DNA from: Aporrectodea caliginosa
Lineage: Eukaryota > Annelida > Clitellata > Crassiclitellata > Lumbricidae
Assembly: GCA_020284085.1 (NCBI GenBank)
Contig: JACEVL010000519.1
Span: forward strand, 2,055,501 to 2,119,500
Length of the DNA: 64,000 nucleotides
Reading direction: 5' to 3'
Below, in pieces: positions 1-38,918 of this stretch (positions are counted from its first letter, which is position 1; each line of letters begins with the position of its first letter). Under the pieces are notes generated by a model. That model was not told the origin of the DNA, searched no databases, and saw nothing but the letters and a program-made list of their open reading frames with translations. A program made the translations under genes and the position numbers.

Positions 1-918
1 GCTCAGGAAGCTCTGAACAATGTGCACAACATCGTTAATCTATAACGAGCCCTATAGCTCCAGTTGGTTAAGAATTTAGAAGCCCTTTCAAAAATGCAAA
101 TTCTCGCCAGGATAAGAAATGCTTCTGGGGCAGCTCTTCTGTTCAACTGTAGCCACAACGAAACAATATCTGCTAGTTCTGGACATATTCTTGTACAGGT
201 CTTGTTATGGCATGATTCTGGTTCCATAGATATTTCGTGTCATCGTGGTTTTGGCTATGGAGTTACTCTGCTTTTACCACAAATGGTGTACCAGTTAGTC
301 AAACCTTAGGTCTTTGAAACAAATGCGGAAAACCAAAACTACTACTATCTGCCTGGTCTTAACTTCCTGCAGGTCACTAGTTGTATAGTTAGGTGTCCGT
401 CTCTTGCCAGTTTAATCTACCAAAGTTAGTACCACTAGAAGTCAATGTTTCTGAGTCGTATCTGCAATGGTACATGTATTGATACATGTATTATTAATGC
501 TTTGACGTTAGTTTCAATGGTACTGGTATAATCGTGGAGTCATATTTTCAATGTTGAAGATCAGTAACATAACCACAATTAATAAAAGACTGAACTAAGA
601 CTTCATTTATGTTCTAAACTTAGATTGTAGTTCAGTCAAATAGTACGGACAGACTAACCACAGAAATACTTTTAAAATACCTTAAAAACACATGCAAGGA
701 TTTACATATTGCCAGATCATCTTAATTAAACAATTAAAAAAACAAAATAATACACTTGTCCAACTGGAGGTTTAAAACAAGAACCAAGTTAAGTGGAAAA
801 TGTGAACTCCATTTTAAACAAATCCAAATTTGTGGGACAACACTCCACTGCCATTTTGCACAGTGGTAATCACTGCTGAAAACAACACATTTAAAAAAAA
901 ATCACAATTTTTCATGGC

Positions 919-1087
919 AAAAGTAGGTTGTCGTGCATTTACTGTATAACAACAAAATAAAGTTTAAGTAACATGAGAGTATGACAGATGTATTATTTTC
1001 ACAAAAGTAGGTTGTAGTGCATTTACTGTATAACAAACAAAATAAATTTTAATTAACATGAGAGTATGACAGATGTATTATTTTCAC
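919..1087. repeat. Tandem duplication, two 84-85 bp units
   Basis: Units run 919-1002 and 1003-1087. They differ by only a few substitutions and one inserted base, and both end in the same run TATTATTTTCAC. The copies sit head to tail with no spacer. This looks like a recent local duplication; no coding content is visible. Confidence 0.85.
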
Positions 1088-1136
1088 AAATACTACCATC
1101 CCTACTAACAGGGCTAGAATGTTGAAAATGTTCCAG

Positions 1137-1159
1137 TGTGTGTGTGTGTGTGTGTGTGT
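1137..1159. repeat. (TG)n microsatellite
   Basis: About eleven uninterrupted TG units; one of few simple repeats in the first 30 kb. Confidence 0.9.
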
Positions 1160-3498
1160 ACATGTGCGTGTTTACAAGTCTTGAACTGGACTACTGTGGG
1201 CAAAGAATCGTGAGCTGTTACAGGCTAATTACAAAAGATTAACAGTAGAGAACAAATTTCAACAAATATTTAACGAATGCATGAATATATGCATATTATG
1301 TAGAGGTTACATGCAGTGTTTATCTTTCCCTGTGAAGTTCTGAGTTCAATCTAGGCCAGTGAAAAACCAACTGATGAACTGCTGGCCTACCACGCATGTG
1401 CTGTTTAGTTACAAAAAGCATGTAAAATAGCCTGAAAGTAATGAACTACTAACATTAATAATAACAATAATAAAATAATTCATATTCAGAACCCTTTATG
1501 CCTGATGGTAAATATTAATAAGTGTCACTGGAATTTAAGGGTTCACGAATAAATGCCAACGTGCTGAATATAAGCAACAAAACATTTATCTTTGTGAACA
1601 TACAGTGGCAAATTTTTCAATGTGCTGAAGTTCCAGACAAACTAGCACCCAGATCATGAAACCTAACAGACGTAACATACAAACGTACTCTTATAGTTGA
1701 GGATCGTGAACATAATATATTGAGGAACACATTTCAATATGCAATAAACATTTTCAGCTAGAAAATTGTTTCACACTAACACAGAATATTCCAAGGTAGT
1801 CAAGAACATGCAAGCATGTCTGAAGCCTACGGTACCACCAAAACCGATTAAACTGAAAAGATGGCAGACTAAAGATAACAACAAGAGATCCATACATCTT
1901 AAATGGGAAATCATGGATAACTGACTGAACTGATCTGCAGCGTTAACATGCTGAAAGTCATCCTCCAAACTGCAGTTAAAATTCAGGAAATTCAAGCAAT
2001 TTTGTTCAAAAAAGACCCTTTGCTCATTATATATAATTAATGCCAGTCTTCACAGACTTGTTCACTAACCTGTTTCATTATCTTCTTTCTATCAAAGATA
2101 ATTAAGCTGTGATACAAAATCCAACACGTCTGTTTCTATTACTAAGCAAATTTGCTACAGCTGTTCATGATGCAGTCATTTCTTCATGCACATACACAGT
2201 TCAACGAGCTATCCATTACGGAATGAGCAAGCCACAGCTGGCCAGGGCTACAGGCAAAACATTCAGCTGACATATGCATAAGACAATAAAGCTTTGTTCA
2301 AGTCTGTTTACCTAGACATATACACAGTACATAAGATCTAAAGCAGAAGTTCCCAGTAAACAGCAGCTACATACATAAATCATGAAGCACTATAATTCCC
2401 CGCTAATAAACACAATTTCAAAAGAGAAAATTAACATTTCTTTGCATCCTCAGTATTAAACCTTGCCATTCTCAACCATATTATCAGTTAACAATCACCC
2501 AATAAACTTAGACATTTTTCTACTTTGAAACTTCAACAGGACCCTTGTGGTTTAACCAAATACTAGCAGTCTCCAACAATTAACAATTGCTATCAATATA
2601 TGATGGTAATTCAACAACGTTTTGTCTATATGACATTATTTTCAGTTAAATTATTACCACTTGTTGTGGACCACAAGAAGCAGTGCCAATTTTCAATGTA
2701 AAACTGCATAAATGTGAAAAATTATCAAAATGACAATAAATCTACTTGCTAGTGCAGCTAGGTTTTGAAATGTAGAAACCGTGGTTTTTCGTCCACAAAC
2801 ACGGTTTTTGAAAGCTCAAAATACATCTTAGACTTACGACCATGAAACAAGTCACACGACCCCAAAATAAATTATCCTGTGTATGTGTCTAGGTTCATGA
2901 CGCTTCTGACATGTGAACGGTCTCACTCACTTTGTCATTCGATTAAAATAACGTGCTCTAGGCAACACAACACTCAACCACATAAGACAGTCTTGAGTGG
3001 ACAAACAAAGCCAAGAGTACACAGAAGACTGCTGAAATGAGTGGAACGCTTTTAAACGAACTAAATAAATTATCTACAAATTACAGATAAATAGTTCAAA
3101 ATTGTTAAGACGTTGCGATAATTATACTTCCAGCCATCTATTGTACAGAAGTTGTAGAAAAAAATGGATGTAATATTTACCTAACACAACTAAACACATC
3201 ACGGAGTTGCCGTAACTGGCTGAAAACAATGACCGAAAAACAGTGCAGAGACTTGGACAGATCATGTGTCCAGCCTCTGAAATATACAAAAGTTGGCTTG
3301 TGAGCCGACAGCAAAACGAAGGTGCATGCAGCTAAAACATTAGAAGATGAAGGAACACGATGACTACGAAAAATGACTCCGCTTGATGTTACACTCTTGC
3401 CAGGAGATGGTATAGTTTACCCAAGCACACTGAAAACTATAGCTAAACCTAAAGGCAAGTAATGATGATGATGATACACATTGCTGAACTGTGCAAAC

Positions 3499-3504
3499 TT
3501 TATT
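3499..3504 (-). promoter_or_regulatory. Candidate poly(A) signal of the MARK transcript
   Basis: The minus strand reads AATAAA here, about 584 nt after the MARK stop codon. It is the first canonical hexamer I noticed in the 3' UTR. Without transcript data the true cleavage site is unknown and a longer 3' UTR is possible. Confidence 0.4.
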
Positions 3505-3783
3505 TAGACATGGACAATAACTAAATACAGGCAGACCTTGCCACCTGGTTCCTTCAAGACCCTGTAAAATGTGCAGGGTTCTCACGCGAGTTTCAATTGC
3601 CAGCAGCGGGTAAAAGAAGCTCATATACCGGTGCAATGCGTAAACAGTGACTACTCTGCACAAGATCATCCTTCCAACAACTCAAAACATTTTTGCAAAG
3701 TTATGAAGTAACACATTGTGTGCTTCTGAAAATGCTCTTCTGAGAAATCTCATCTACAAGAAACCGCATGTCAGTTTCCTTAA

Positions 3784-3844
3784 CCCTTTAACGACGAGCC
3801 GCATTTGTTTCCCATGCATTTTAGTACACGCTCGTCGTTAAAGG
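3784..3844 (+). mobile_element. TTAA hairpin element, copy A (61 bp, in the MARK 3' UTR)
   Basis: The arms CCCTTTAACGACGAGC and GCTCGTCGTTAAAGG pair over about 15 bases around a loop of about 30. The left flank is TTAA and the right flank is TTGA. It starts 243 nt past the stop codon and lies before the candidate poly(A) signal, so the mature mRNA should carry the hairpin. The form (TTAA target, CCC...GGG ends) fits a minimal piggyBac-like non-autonomous element; this family assignment is inference. Confidence 0.75.
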
Positions 3845-4087
3845 TTGACATAATCTCTAAAGAAATCGTAAACTTCTCACAAGTTTCTCATGACTTGCCA
3901 AGAACCGTCCAATCAAGAGCTGATCCTCTCGCTGAAAACTCTAACGATGAAACCCTGTGGTTTTCCTCAGGTAGCCAAGAAGGCAAAAACCGATGGCAAG
4001 TCTGCAAAGAAAGAGATGGGGCAGCCATCAACATAGAGATAGAGAACTAGCTCAACAGAACCAAAAGAATCAGGAAATACTGACAAT

Positions 4088-31392
<27,305 letters not shown>

Positions 31393-33002
31393 TTGGGTAC
31401 GAAGAAAACACTAACTTGCGTTTACTGACAACAATTTTTTTCGGTTCTCGAAGTCATTGAGTAACACAGTGACTAACACCGGATACGGATTCTATCCGTT
31501 TCACCTACCCGAAAAATTCTGGTCGTTAACATATATCAAAAACGTGAGATCATAGACGAACAACGACCCTTGATTCCAGCAACTTTTCTGATTCGCTGGA
31601 TCTACAACTGACTCTACTAGAGGGCTCTTTGGTGGTTGGAAATCCTTCGCAGAGACCGGGTCCACCGAGCACCCACCATCTCATTCACCCCCGTCACAGT
31701 TTAGCGCAACAGTCCCATTAAAGGTAATATTTCTAGATTTAAGGGAACCCGTTTTCGTGAAAGCGATCGCAACCAGTGATGGATTTGATGGATTTTCACA
31801 GAATTAATCCACGAAGACGATGACAAATACTCCAACATGGCGACCTGGAGCAGATTATGCTGCGCGCATACATTTTCGCAGACACATACAGCGCCCCTTC
31901 CGGTGGATTCACACTAAAGGCATCTCCTGATTTATGGTCGGCCATCATTTTATAACCTACGGCTGAAATTATTATCTGCATCTATCTCTTACAACTTATA
32001 TTATGATCTGGCAGATCTGCATGCTTACTTGCAGCCTGTCGTCTAAAGCGATTCGCCCACGCAAATTAGTCAGTTATTTTTAATTAATATGATGCCACAA
32101 ATTTCCGAACCTCTCGAAACGATTGTAGGCCTACCATGTCTAGGCCTACTTGTCTAGGACTATCGATTCTTGGGTCAGATCGTTGAACCACATTAGGAAG
32201 AAAGGATTCACCTGTTTTCACCACTCTTGTCTTTTTGCCCGAAGTGGAAGTCAGAGCTGTAATAAATTATTCTGTAGACTCATAGTAATGAGCTCCTCTC
32301 CACGGAAATCTTTAATAAAAGGCGAAAGATTTATTCGCGCAGTGAAGAGAAACGAGAGTTATAACTATAGGTCTATGCCTATGGGAAAAGGCCGAACCGC
32401 CGAATACATTTAGGCTACATTGAAGCAATATTTTGCACTGTTTGGAGAGGCGTGTGTGTGATATCAAACCAGCAGTTACTAGTTAATGTTCATCATAAAT
32501 AGGCCTAGGCCCTACAATGTGTTGAAGATCGGTAATTATTTCTAAAGACGAATTTTCTTAAAATGTTAGAATATATGCAACAGATTTATATATAAACGAT
32601 CAATAAGTTCTTTTGTGTATTATATGTAGGCCTAGTAGCCTAGCCTACAATGGAGGTCATGATACCCATACGCACAGATAATTAACCTAAAAATAGCAAA
32701 TCTAGGCGCATAGGCCTTCACAAAGAACGTAACGGCAAACGAGATTCTGATAATTATTTGCTCAGCTGTTTTTGAAATGCCTGAATTCTTGCACAACTGA
32801 ATAGAAAAAGGTTAGTGTACTCTACATTTAGCCTACTTTTAACATTTAATTTTTGCAATTAATAAGCCCACGATTATTCGTCTACGCAATAACACCACAG
32901 TATAAATTTTTAACGACTATTATTATTACTAGATGTTGGCCCGTCCTAAGACGGTTAAAACAATTTGAAAATGTCAAATGTGCTATGATTGACATAAGTC
33001 TT
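31393..33002. other. Region upstream of the MARK start codon; no gene found
   Basis: Should contain the MARK 5' UTR and promoter, but no TATA box or initiator could be assigned. The first TAGGCCTA palindromes of the window appear at 32126 and 32141. Short open frames here have no recognisable content. Confidence 0.5.
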
Positions 33003-33402
33003 CTCCCTCTCCCTCCCTACCTCGAGATCCGTCCGTCCGTTCCTCCCTCCCTCCCTCCCTCCCTCCCTCCCTCCCTCCCTCCCTCCCTCCCGTACTTCTC
33101 TCCCGTCCGTCCCTTCAACGTCCCTCCCTCCCCACGTCTCTCACGGCGATCGTGCGTGTCTGCTCCTCCATCCCTCCGTCCGTCCGTCCGAGGGTAAGTC
33201 CCTCTTTCCCTCCGTCCGAGGGTAATGAAAATGTCAGTCACTCCCTCTCCCCCTCCCTCCCTCTCTCCCTCCTCTTACTTCTCTGCCGTCCCTCCCGGCC
33301 GTCCGTACCTCCCTCCCTATCTTTTCCTCCGTCCCTCCCTTCGTCCCTCCCTCCCTTTCCCTCCCTCCCTTATGACCTTCCTCCCCATTCCCCCTCCCTC
33401 AT
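33003..33402. repeat. (CCCT)n / (CCGT)n polypyrimidine tract
   Basis: About 400 bp of CCCTCCCT-type sequence with CCGT variants. The Pro/Ser-rich and Arg/Gly-rich open frames over it are artefacts of the repeat. Confidence 0.95.
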
Positions 33403-33444
33403 TAAACAACAGGGACATTATTATATGCTCTACTTTATCGATGC

Positions 33445-33560
33445 AACTTGGCTCAGAGAGAGACTCGGAACATCCATGCCATCTTCAGCTGTCGAAGGGA
33501 ATCCGTTGATTGGTTCCACGTTGGCCCGCCAGTGGTGGTGACTCTTCTAGCTTACAATGC
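33445..33560 (-). repeat. Dispersed repeat, copy 2 (of 5745-5900)
   Basis: The reverse complement matches CAGCTGAAGATGGCATGGAT, CCACTGGCGGGCCAA and AAGTTGCATCGATA of the first copy. The family is not identified. Confidence 0.65.
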
Positions 33561-33574
33561 ATTTTTTGCGAACT

Positions 33575-33868
33575 GATGTAGGCTAATATTTTCGTTCGCC
33601 TCTGAGTAGATAACCTAAAGAGGCACTATATAAATTCTCAGAATGAATGAATATCAATGTCGTCGTGTGATTTGAGAGACTTATAAAAAGCAGGTGAGTT
33701 TAGCCGAAGCATCAATCGCCGGTCTAGTGGAAGGCCATTCCAGATGGACGGACCCACAATTGAAAAGACTCGGCTCTGTCGATAGAAGTGTGAGCTCCCG
33801 GGGCCAAAAGCTCCCCCCTTGCTGAAAAACGCAGAGTTCGACGGGTTCCGAGAGCTCTTAGAGACAGG
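33575..33868 (+). repeat. L2-associated dispersed repeat, left part (split by a transposon)
   Basis: Begins with an L2-type end (GAGGCACTATATAAATTCTC and GAATGAATG) and continues through GGCCATTCCAGATGGACGGA, as at 13715-14085. It is interrupted at 33868 by the 3.0 kb hAT-like element and resumes at 36886. Confidence 0.55.
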
Positions 33869-36800
33869 CAGTGTTGTTCAGTAATTGAAATATAGGCCTA
33901 TGTAATTGAATTACGTAATAATATTGAATCACAAGTTCCGTAATTGTAATTGAATAATATTACATTTCAAGTCCAGTAATTGTAATTGTATTTCAATTAC
34001 AATATTGCATGTAATTTGTAATTGAATGAAGTGTAAATTACGAAGTTGAAAGGATATTCCTTTCAAGAAGTATTACTACTACACTTACTATGTAATGTTA
34101 CGTTACCACTAGACAGTACTAGTGACGTAAGGATATGGACGACGGATGGCGTTAAAGCGTGATTGACAGGCTCAGAGAGGCTTGTTGTGTGGAAACCATG
34201 TCGATGGTGGAAACCGAAGGGAGCATCGCTAGAGGCGTGTCCTTCGGGAGTATACCCAAAGAGAGAAGAGGAGGCGACGCGTGATTGGTTGAACGAGACC
34301 GAAAGGAACAGAGCATGGCAGCTGCCGCGAGTTGGCCAGTGCTTGCGTGTGTGTAAGTAAGCTGAAATGAGCAACGAAGACGTGTTTTAAATAGACACGA
34401 ATACAGTAGCTCGGGGTCAGACTAGTGAAGTTACTCTAGATGGTTGGTCGATCTAGCCACTCGAGTGAAGAGAAGTAAGTCTAGCGATGTCAACCTAGAG
34501 AGAGCTTTGTAACTAGCTGCACCCGGAGAATCCTGCCAGGACGGGATCTTCGTGAATAGACGTCTACAGAAAGACGAGGAACAGAGAAAAGCTGACGATA
34601 TGACTGAATAGAGTACTCGTTCGGTCGATGTAACATAGCGTCGTTGTAAGTGTACGACCTATGCATCCGCTGAGAACGGAGCTGACTCGAACAGTTAGTC
34701 ATAAGAGGCCAGGACGAAAAGTGCGAGAAAGACCGTCAGTGCTACAGTTATTGTTTACGAGTGAACGTAATCTACGGTGAAAACGAAACGGAGGACGAAG
34801 GATCAGGGAAAAGGGTGACGCAGGGAAAAACCCTTACCAGTGAGTACCGCCTATTAATCATTTTGTAGCGCATTAGCTCTGAATTAGTCGGGAGCGCTAT
34901 AGGATTATAGTTACGTTTACGCTAGATAAGAAATACGGGAATTGACGTAATATTGTACTAAGTCAGGTGAATGGTTGTTTGTGCGTGTGTTTAAGTGAAC
35001 AGTGTGTTAATTCTTGAATGTGTTAAGAAATAGGCCCACTGTTGTGTTTGTGAAATTAACGTGTGTCTTACTAATAACATTTGAAATCGTGTTACTGTGT
35101 TGAGAATATGGATTTGGAAATGCATGTGGAAGAGGATGAGATGGAGAATGTTGTGAATGCGGATGAAGGTGACTTGGACCCTAGTTTAGGCCATCCAACC
35201 CAAAACCGCCCCTCCGCATTAGAATCCTTATTTGTTAGAATGGAAGCTCTCATGCATGACGTCCAGGACGGTCAATCCACCGTGTCGACTTCTATAGCGT
35301 CATTGGAGGGACGGCTGAGAGGCATGTCCGAAGAAATGGACTACCGGTTTGAACAAATGGATAACCGATTTCAGAGCAGGGATCAACGATTAGAGGAACT
35401 GAGAACGGAGTTAGGAGGCGGGCGGAAGATTCCGCCACAGTTAGACTCAGAACCGGAGGATGATAACCAGATAGATAGGCCTAGGCATGGAAGAGAGGTT
35501 GAGACACGAACCGCAGGCCAAACCTGGTCCCAGGCCGTGAATACAGATGACACCGCGTCTTGCCCTCAGGTCACCTGCGTTGAAACTAGTGCAGGGGTGA
35601 CAACTTCTAACGCGCCTGATAGAACCGTGAGGAGAAGTGAACGGTTACGTAGCCGTCCCAGAGTACGGTACGATGATCAAGTCAGGTTAGAAGGACCTCC
35701 CCTAGGACCACCACTAGTAGAAGGAGTAAGATGGGAAATCGAAGACAGATATACTGATCGTTTAGTTCATCCAGAATACCGGAGTCTCAGCTTCTCACCA
35801 ACACGAATTGACTTAGCGCCCAATTCGGAGAATGTCTGTAGGCCCAACCTTAAGGCGACGAGGATTACGCGGGCCGGTGTAACAGCCGACCCACCAATAG
35901 TAAGTGAGCAAGTAAGATCTCCCCACCCTAGCAAAGTGGCAGAGATGGGATCTCGGGAACCCAGCTGCTCGCACGGTCCGTCTACAAGAGAGAAGGGGGT
36001 TGAGGCATCCGATCTAGACAACGAAGCGGAGGAAACGTGGAGACGGAAGCCCCAATACGTGTCCAGCTATGAACGCCACAGAGAGCAGGATTGGGTTAGG
36101 GACGAACCTGACTATGACGTTAGAGCTTGGCAAACCCCAGTAGACGACGGCGAAGGCGAACCCGACAGAAGTACTTTCATAAAGTCAGCAAAGACGCCAG
36201 CTGCCGGGTTGATGCCACCCGTTTAATTGAATAAACTGCTCTGCATTATAATTGCATGGCAGCATAATTGTCAACATTATCCTATCCTTACACCGCTGTT
36301 ACAATCTTACAGCACACTTTGATACACCCCAAGGGCAAGGACTGACCATTATTATCAGACTATATCCAAGCAGTCATGCACTGATTCTCAGCTAGCTTAC
36401 TGCAGCTGCCTACAGAAAACAGAGCTTCTATCATCAGCTCTAGTTGAGCGTCTCTTAGCACTGCTGGACAAATGCGCAATCAACTAAGTTCTCTAACAGA
36501 CTCATTTTGAAACACTTCTACTCCTAAATTCAAATAAACCCTAACTTGTTTTAATCGATCATAATTGTAAATCGTATTTTGGATACTTGACAAACTTATA
36601 ATACAATTTAATGTATAGATTACAATTTACAGGCCTTTGGCACATTGACTGTTTTAGTTTAAAAATAGAGTACATTAAAAATGATTGAAAAAATTATAAA
36701 TCATTTGCCAATTTTAAAGGAACTATTGAAAAGTAATTGGTAATTGAATTACAGTTAAAATGTAATTATAATTCAATTACTTTCACAATCAAGTAATTGT

Positions 36801-36885
36801 AATTTATTGTAATTCAATTACATTTACAAGCATGTAATTGCAATTATAATTGAATTACATTTGCAATGTAATCGATACAACACTG
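33869..36885. mobile_element. hAT-like element (3017 bp) with perfect 8-bp target duplication
   Basis: Ends CAGTGTTGTTCAG and, reversed, CAGTGTTGTATCG. Both ends carry subterminal clusters of TAATTGAATTAC/TGTAATTG (33880-34035 and 36720-36875). GAGACAGG flanks both sides exactly (33861-33868 and 36886-36893). CAGTG ends and an 8-bp duplication define the hAT superfamily. The internal 2.6 kb has a different composition and one long ORF, and no hAT transposase or DDE/BED domain is visible, so the element is probably non-autonomous. Confidence 0.85.
35081..36226 (+). CDS. Unrecognised 381-codon ORF inside the hAT-like element
   Basis: A second in-frame Met (MDLEMHVEEDEMENVV, at about 35108) may be the real start. 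An acidic N-terminus is followed by a predicted coiled coil (about residues 48-110, with MEALMHDVQDGQ and MSEEMDYRFEQMDNRFQSRD) and then a long charged, Arg/Pro-rich, probably disordered C-terminus ending AGLMPPV. The overall look (coiled coil plus basic tail, long leader of about 0.5 kb upstream) resembles the gag-like ORF of an LTR retroelement, but no zinc knuckle, protease or polymerase follows. It could be a captured gag fragment or a private ORF of the element. The function is unknown. Confidence 0.5.
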   Translation: MKSCYCVENMDLEMHVEEDEMENVVNADEGDLDPSLGHPTQNRPSALESLFVRMEALMHDVQDGQSTVSTSIASLEGRLRGMSEEMDYRFEQMDNRFQSRDQRLEELRTELGGGRKIPPQLDSEPEDDNQIDRPRHGREVETRTAGQTWSQAVNTDDTASCPQVTCVETSAGVTTSNAPDRTVRRSERLRSRPRVRYDDQVRLEGPPLGPPLVEGVRWEIEDRYTDRLVHPEYRSLSFSPTRIDLAPNSENVCRPNLKATRITRAGVTADPPIVSEQVRSPHPSKVAEMGSREPSCSHGPSTREKGVEASDLDNEAEETWRRKPQYVSSYERHREQDWVRDEPDYDVRAWQTPVDDGEGEPDRSTFIKSAKTPAAGLMPPV

Positions 36886-37000
36886 GAGACAGGTCGAAAT
36901 AGATCAGACAAGGAGGATGGAGTGCAGCCAAGAAGGTACCGCTCTTTCTGCTGGATATATAACGGCTGATATCAACCTGTGAAATTTAGGAAAGCGACTG
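36886..37000 (+). repeat. L2-associated dispersed repeat, right part
   Basis: Continues the sequence broken at 33868 (GAGACAGGTCGAAATAGATC, GGAGGATGGAGTGC), showing that the hAT-like element inserted into an older repeat. Confidence 0.5.
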
Positions 37001-38160
37001 TAATTTTACAACGAACAACACAGCAATTCGAATATTGGTTGATATTTTTAGGCAAAGAACGTTGATTCGTAGATAGCCTGCACCACGTAGTCGAATTGTT
37101 TTTATAATCGAGTTAAGATTCGAAAATTCCAGTCAGGATAATCGTTCCCAAAACCATCTCAAAAGTCCTCTCGTTCAAGAATTACTCAGAGCAGAATATC
37201 GTCTGTTTTCCTTTGCGTCACATCTCGATTGGATGATTGCACTTGTCTGATATTCGTCATCTTCTTTTCGTTGCAGAACTCTGCAAAAAGTTTAGAAGTT
37301 AGTCAAATGACACATTCCTCTTTGTTGCAAACTAACCTATTACTCGCAGAACATCTGCGCCCTAATGTGACAAAACATGTGCCTTCTGAAGAAATCCTCT
37401 CTTCATTCCTGTTTCTCCCTCTCCCCTCACTCCTCTACCGAACAGTATTAAATGGACTGCAGACCAACCAAAAGACCGTCTCGTATAGCCTTGCAAAATG
37501 GACCAGTGACCACGGTTACACGTGTCTCAGCCTTACATGTATGTCGAGAGAAAGATAGAGACAGAGATACAGAAGACAGAGACTGGGAGAGACAGTGACA
37601 GAGTCAGACAGGGAGACATAGAATAAATGAATGAATGAATAATATTAGATTAGCGTGCTAGACGTCAATACTTTAATTAGAGGCAATTTGAGAGAAAGAA
37701 AGAGACAGACAGACAGACAGACAGAGAGAGAGAGAGAGACAGAGCATTTCGTATGAGTCCATCTCAAAGTCCATATCAGTGTATACCTACTAGACTAGAA
37801 TAATAAAATAATTAGCATTTGATCTCATCAGCTCTTGCATACATTAAACTTCCGATATACTGTACCTTCGGGTGATCTTTATCGTCTTTAAGTAGAATTC
37901 TGTCGGATTCTACTGTAGTTGCCCTGCCTCGATTCAACCTCTGCCTCTTCTTTTTTCTAACCTAGTCCCTCTCATCCTCAATCTCATCCCTCTGCCCCTT
38001 CTTCCTTCTAACCCAGTCCCTCCCATCCTCATTCTCATCCCTCTGCCCCTTCTTTCTTCTCCTACCCTCTTCCCTCTCATCCTCATTCTCATCCCTAGGC
38101 TCATCGACAAGACAATACAAAATTAAGAAAATAAAAAAACAAATTCAAAAGTAATAATAC
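37001..38160. other. No gene recognised; simple repeats
   Basis: Contains a (GACA)n/(GA)n run at 37701-37742 and a CT-rich block at 37960-38095 with imperfect TCATCCTCATTCTCATCCCT repeats. A 109-codon open frame at 37229-37558 has no domain and poor composition. Confidence 0.55.
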
Positions 38161-38308
38161 GGGGCTTGCGGGGTTTAATGCCACGCCAGGGGCCCTCCTG
38201 CCATAATGAGCTTACGGGTTTTAACACCACGCCAGCGGCCCGCCAGGACTACAACAAATAAACCCCTAATACATAACAAAACACACGACAGAGCCTAGGG
38301 CAACCGCC

Positions 38309-38462
38309 ACACCCATCACAATCTCGCCTCAGTCTCGTCACACCCATTCCTTCTCGCCTCAATCTCGTCACACCCATTCCTTCTCGCCTCAATCTCGTCA
38401 CACCCATGCCTTCTCGCCTCAATCTCGTCACACCCATCCCATATCGCCTCCGTCGCCTCACC
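38309..38462. repeat. Minisatellite, 30-bp unit, about five copies
   Basis: Unit CACACCCATTCCTTCTCGCC followed by TCAATCTCGT, with small changes between copies. Perfectly tandem without spacers. Confidence 0.9.
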
Positions 38463-38918
38463 GGTACCTAAAGAAACACAGGAAATCCACGAAGATTAAT
38501 ATTATTACACGTTATGACAGATTGCAGTATCATTACAGAAAAGAATAAAGTACAAGATTCCCCTGCGATGGAGCCTTGTTTGGTTTCCTTTTGTCGCAAG
38601 GACGTTGATTGATTTTTTAATATTCATGCAATATAAATGGACACTTTACGTTACCGTCACCTAGCGATATTTATTACAGCTTGTCATTATAAAAGGGATT
38701 AAGCTACATATAATAGATGCACTAGTGCACTATTAAGGCTTTGTCGGCACGCCCTGACATAGCCTACATAATTATATGTAAGGTCAAGCAGGTCAGCGAT
38801 CGTTGCGCTCAGCTGCTCGTGAAGCCATGCAGGTGCAGCGCTTCCGTCCATCAACTTGAGCCGACTCATGTCTCGTGCCTCATGTCTCGGATCTTCCTCT
38901 TGAAACACTCTTCCGCTG

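Larger units (their letters stand above)
1..3498. other. Gene-free stretch downstream of the MARK gene
   Basis: No reading frame here looks like a conserved protein; the longest open frames are about 80-100 codons, overlap on both strands and have no recognisable domain. The sequence is AT-rich. It holds an 84-bp tandem duplication and one TG repeat, listed separately. Part of it could be distal 3' UTR of the MARK transcript if the proximal poly(A) signal near 3500 is skipped. Confidence 0.6.

Noticed and set aside
33152..33541. Pro/Ser-rich open frames near 33 kb
   Set aside because: They read through the CCCT repeat and into a dispersed repeat; no gene evidence.
35081..36226. Host gene exon or hAT transposase
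   Set aside because: The ORF lies wholly inside a transposon with a clean target duplication, and it shows no BED finger or hAT dimerisation motif, so it is kept as an unknown element-borne ORF.
38249..38461. Tandem 30-bp repeats as a CRISPR-like array or repeat protein
   Set aside because: The units are directly adjacent with no spacers and the genome is eukaryotic; it is a minisatellite.
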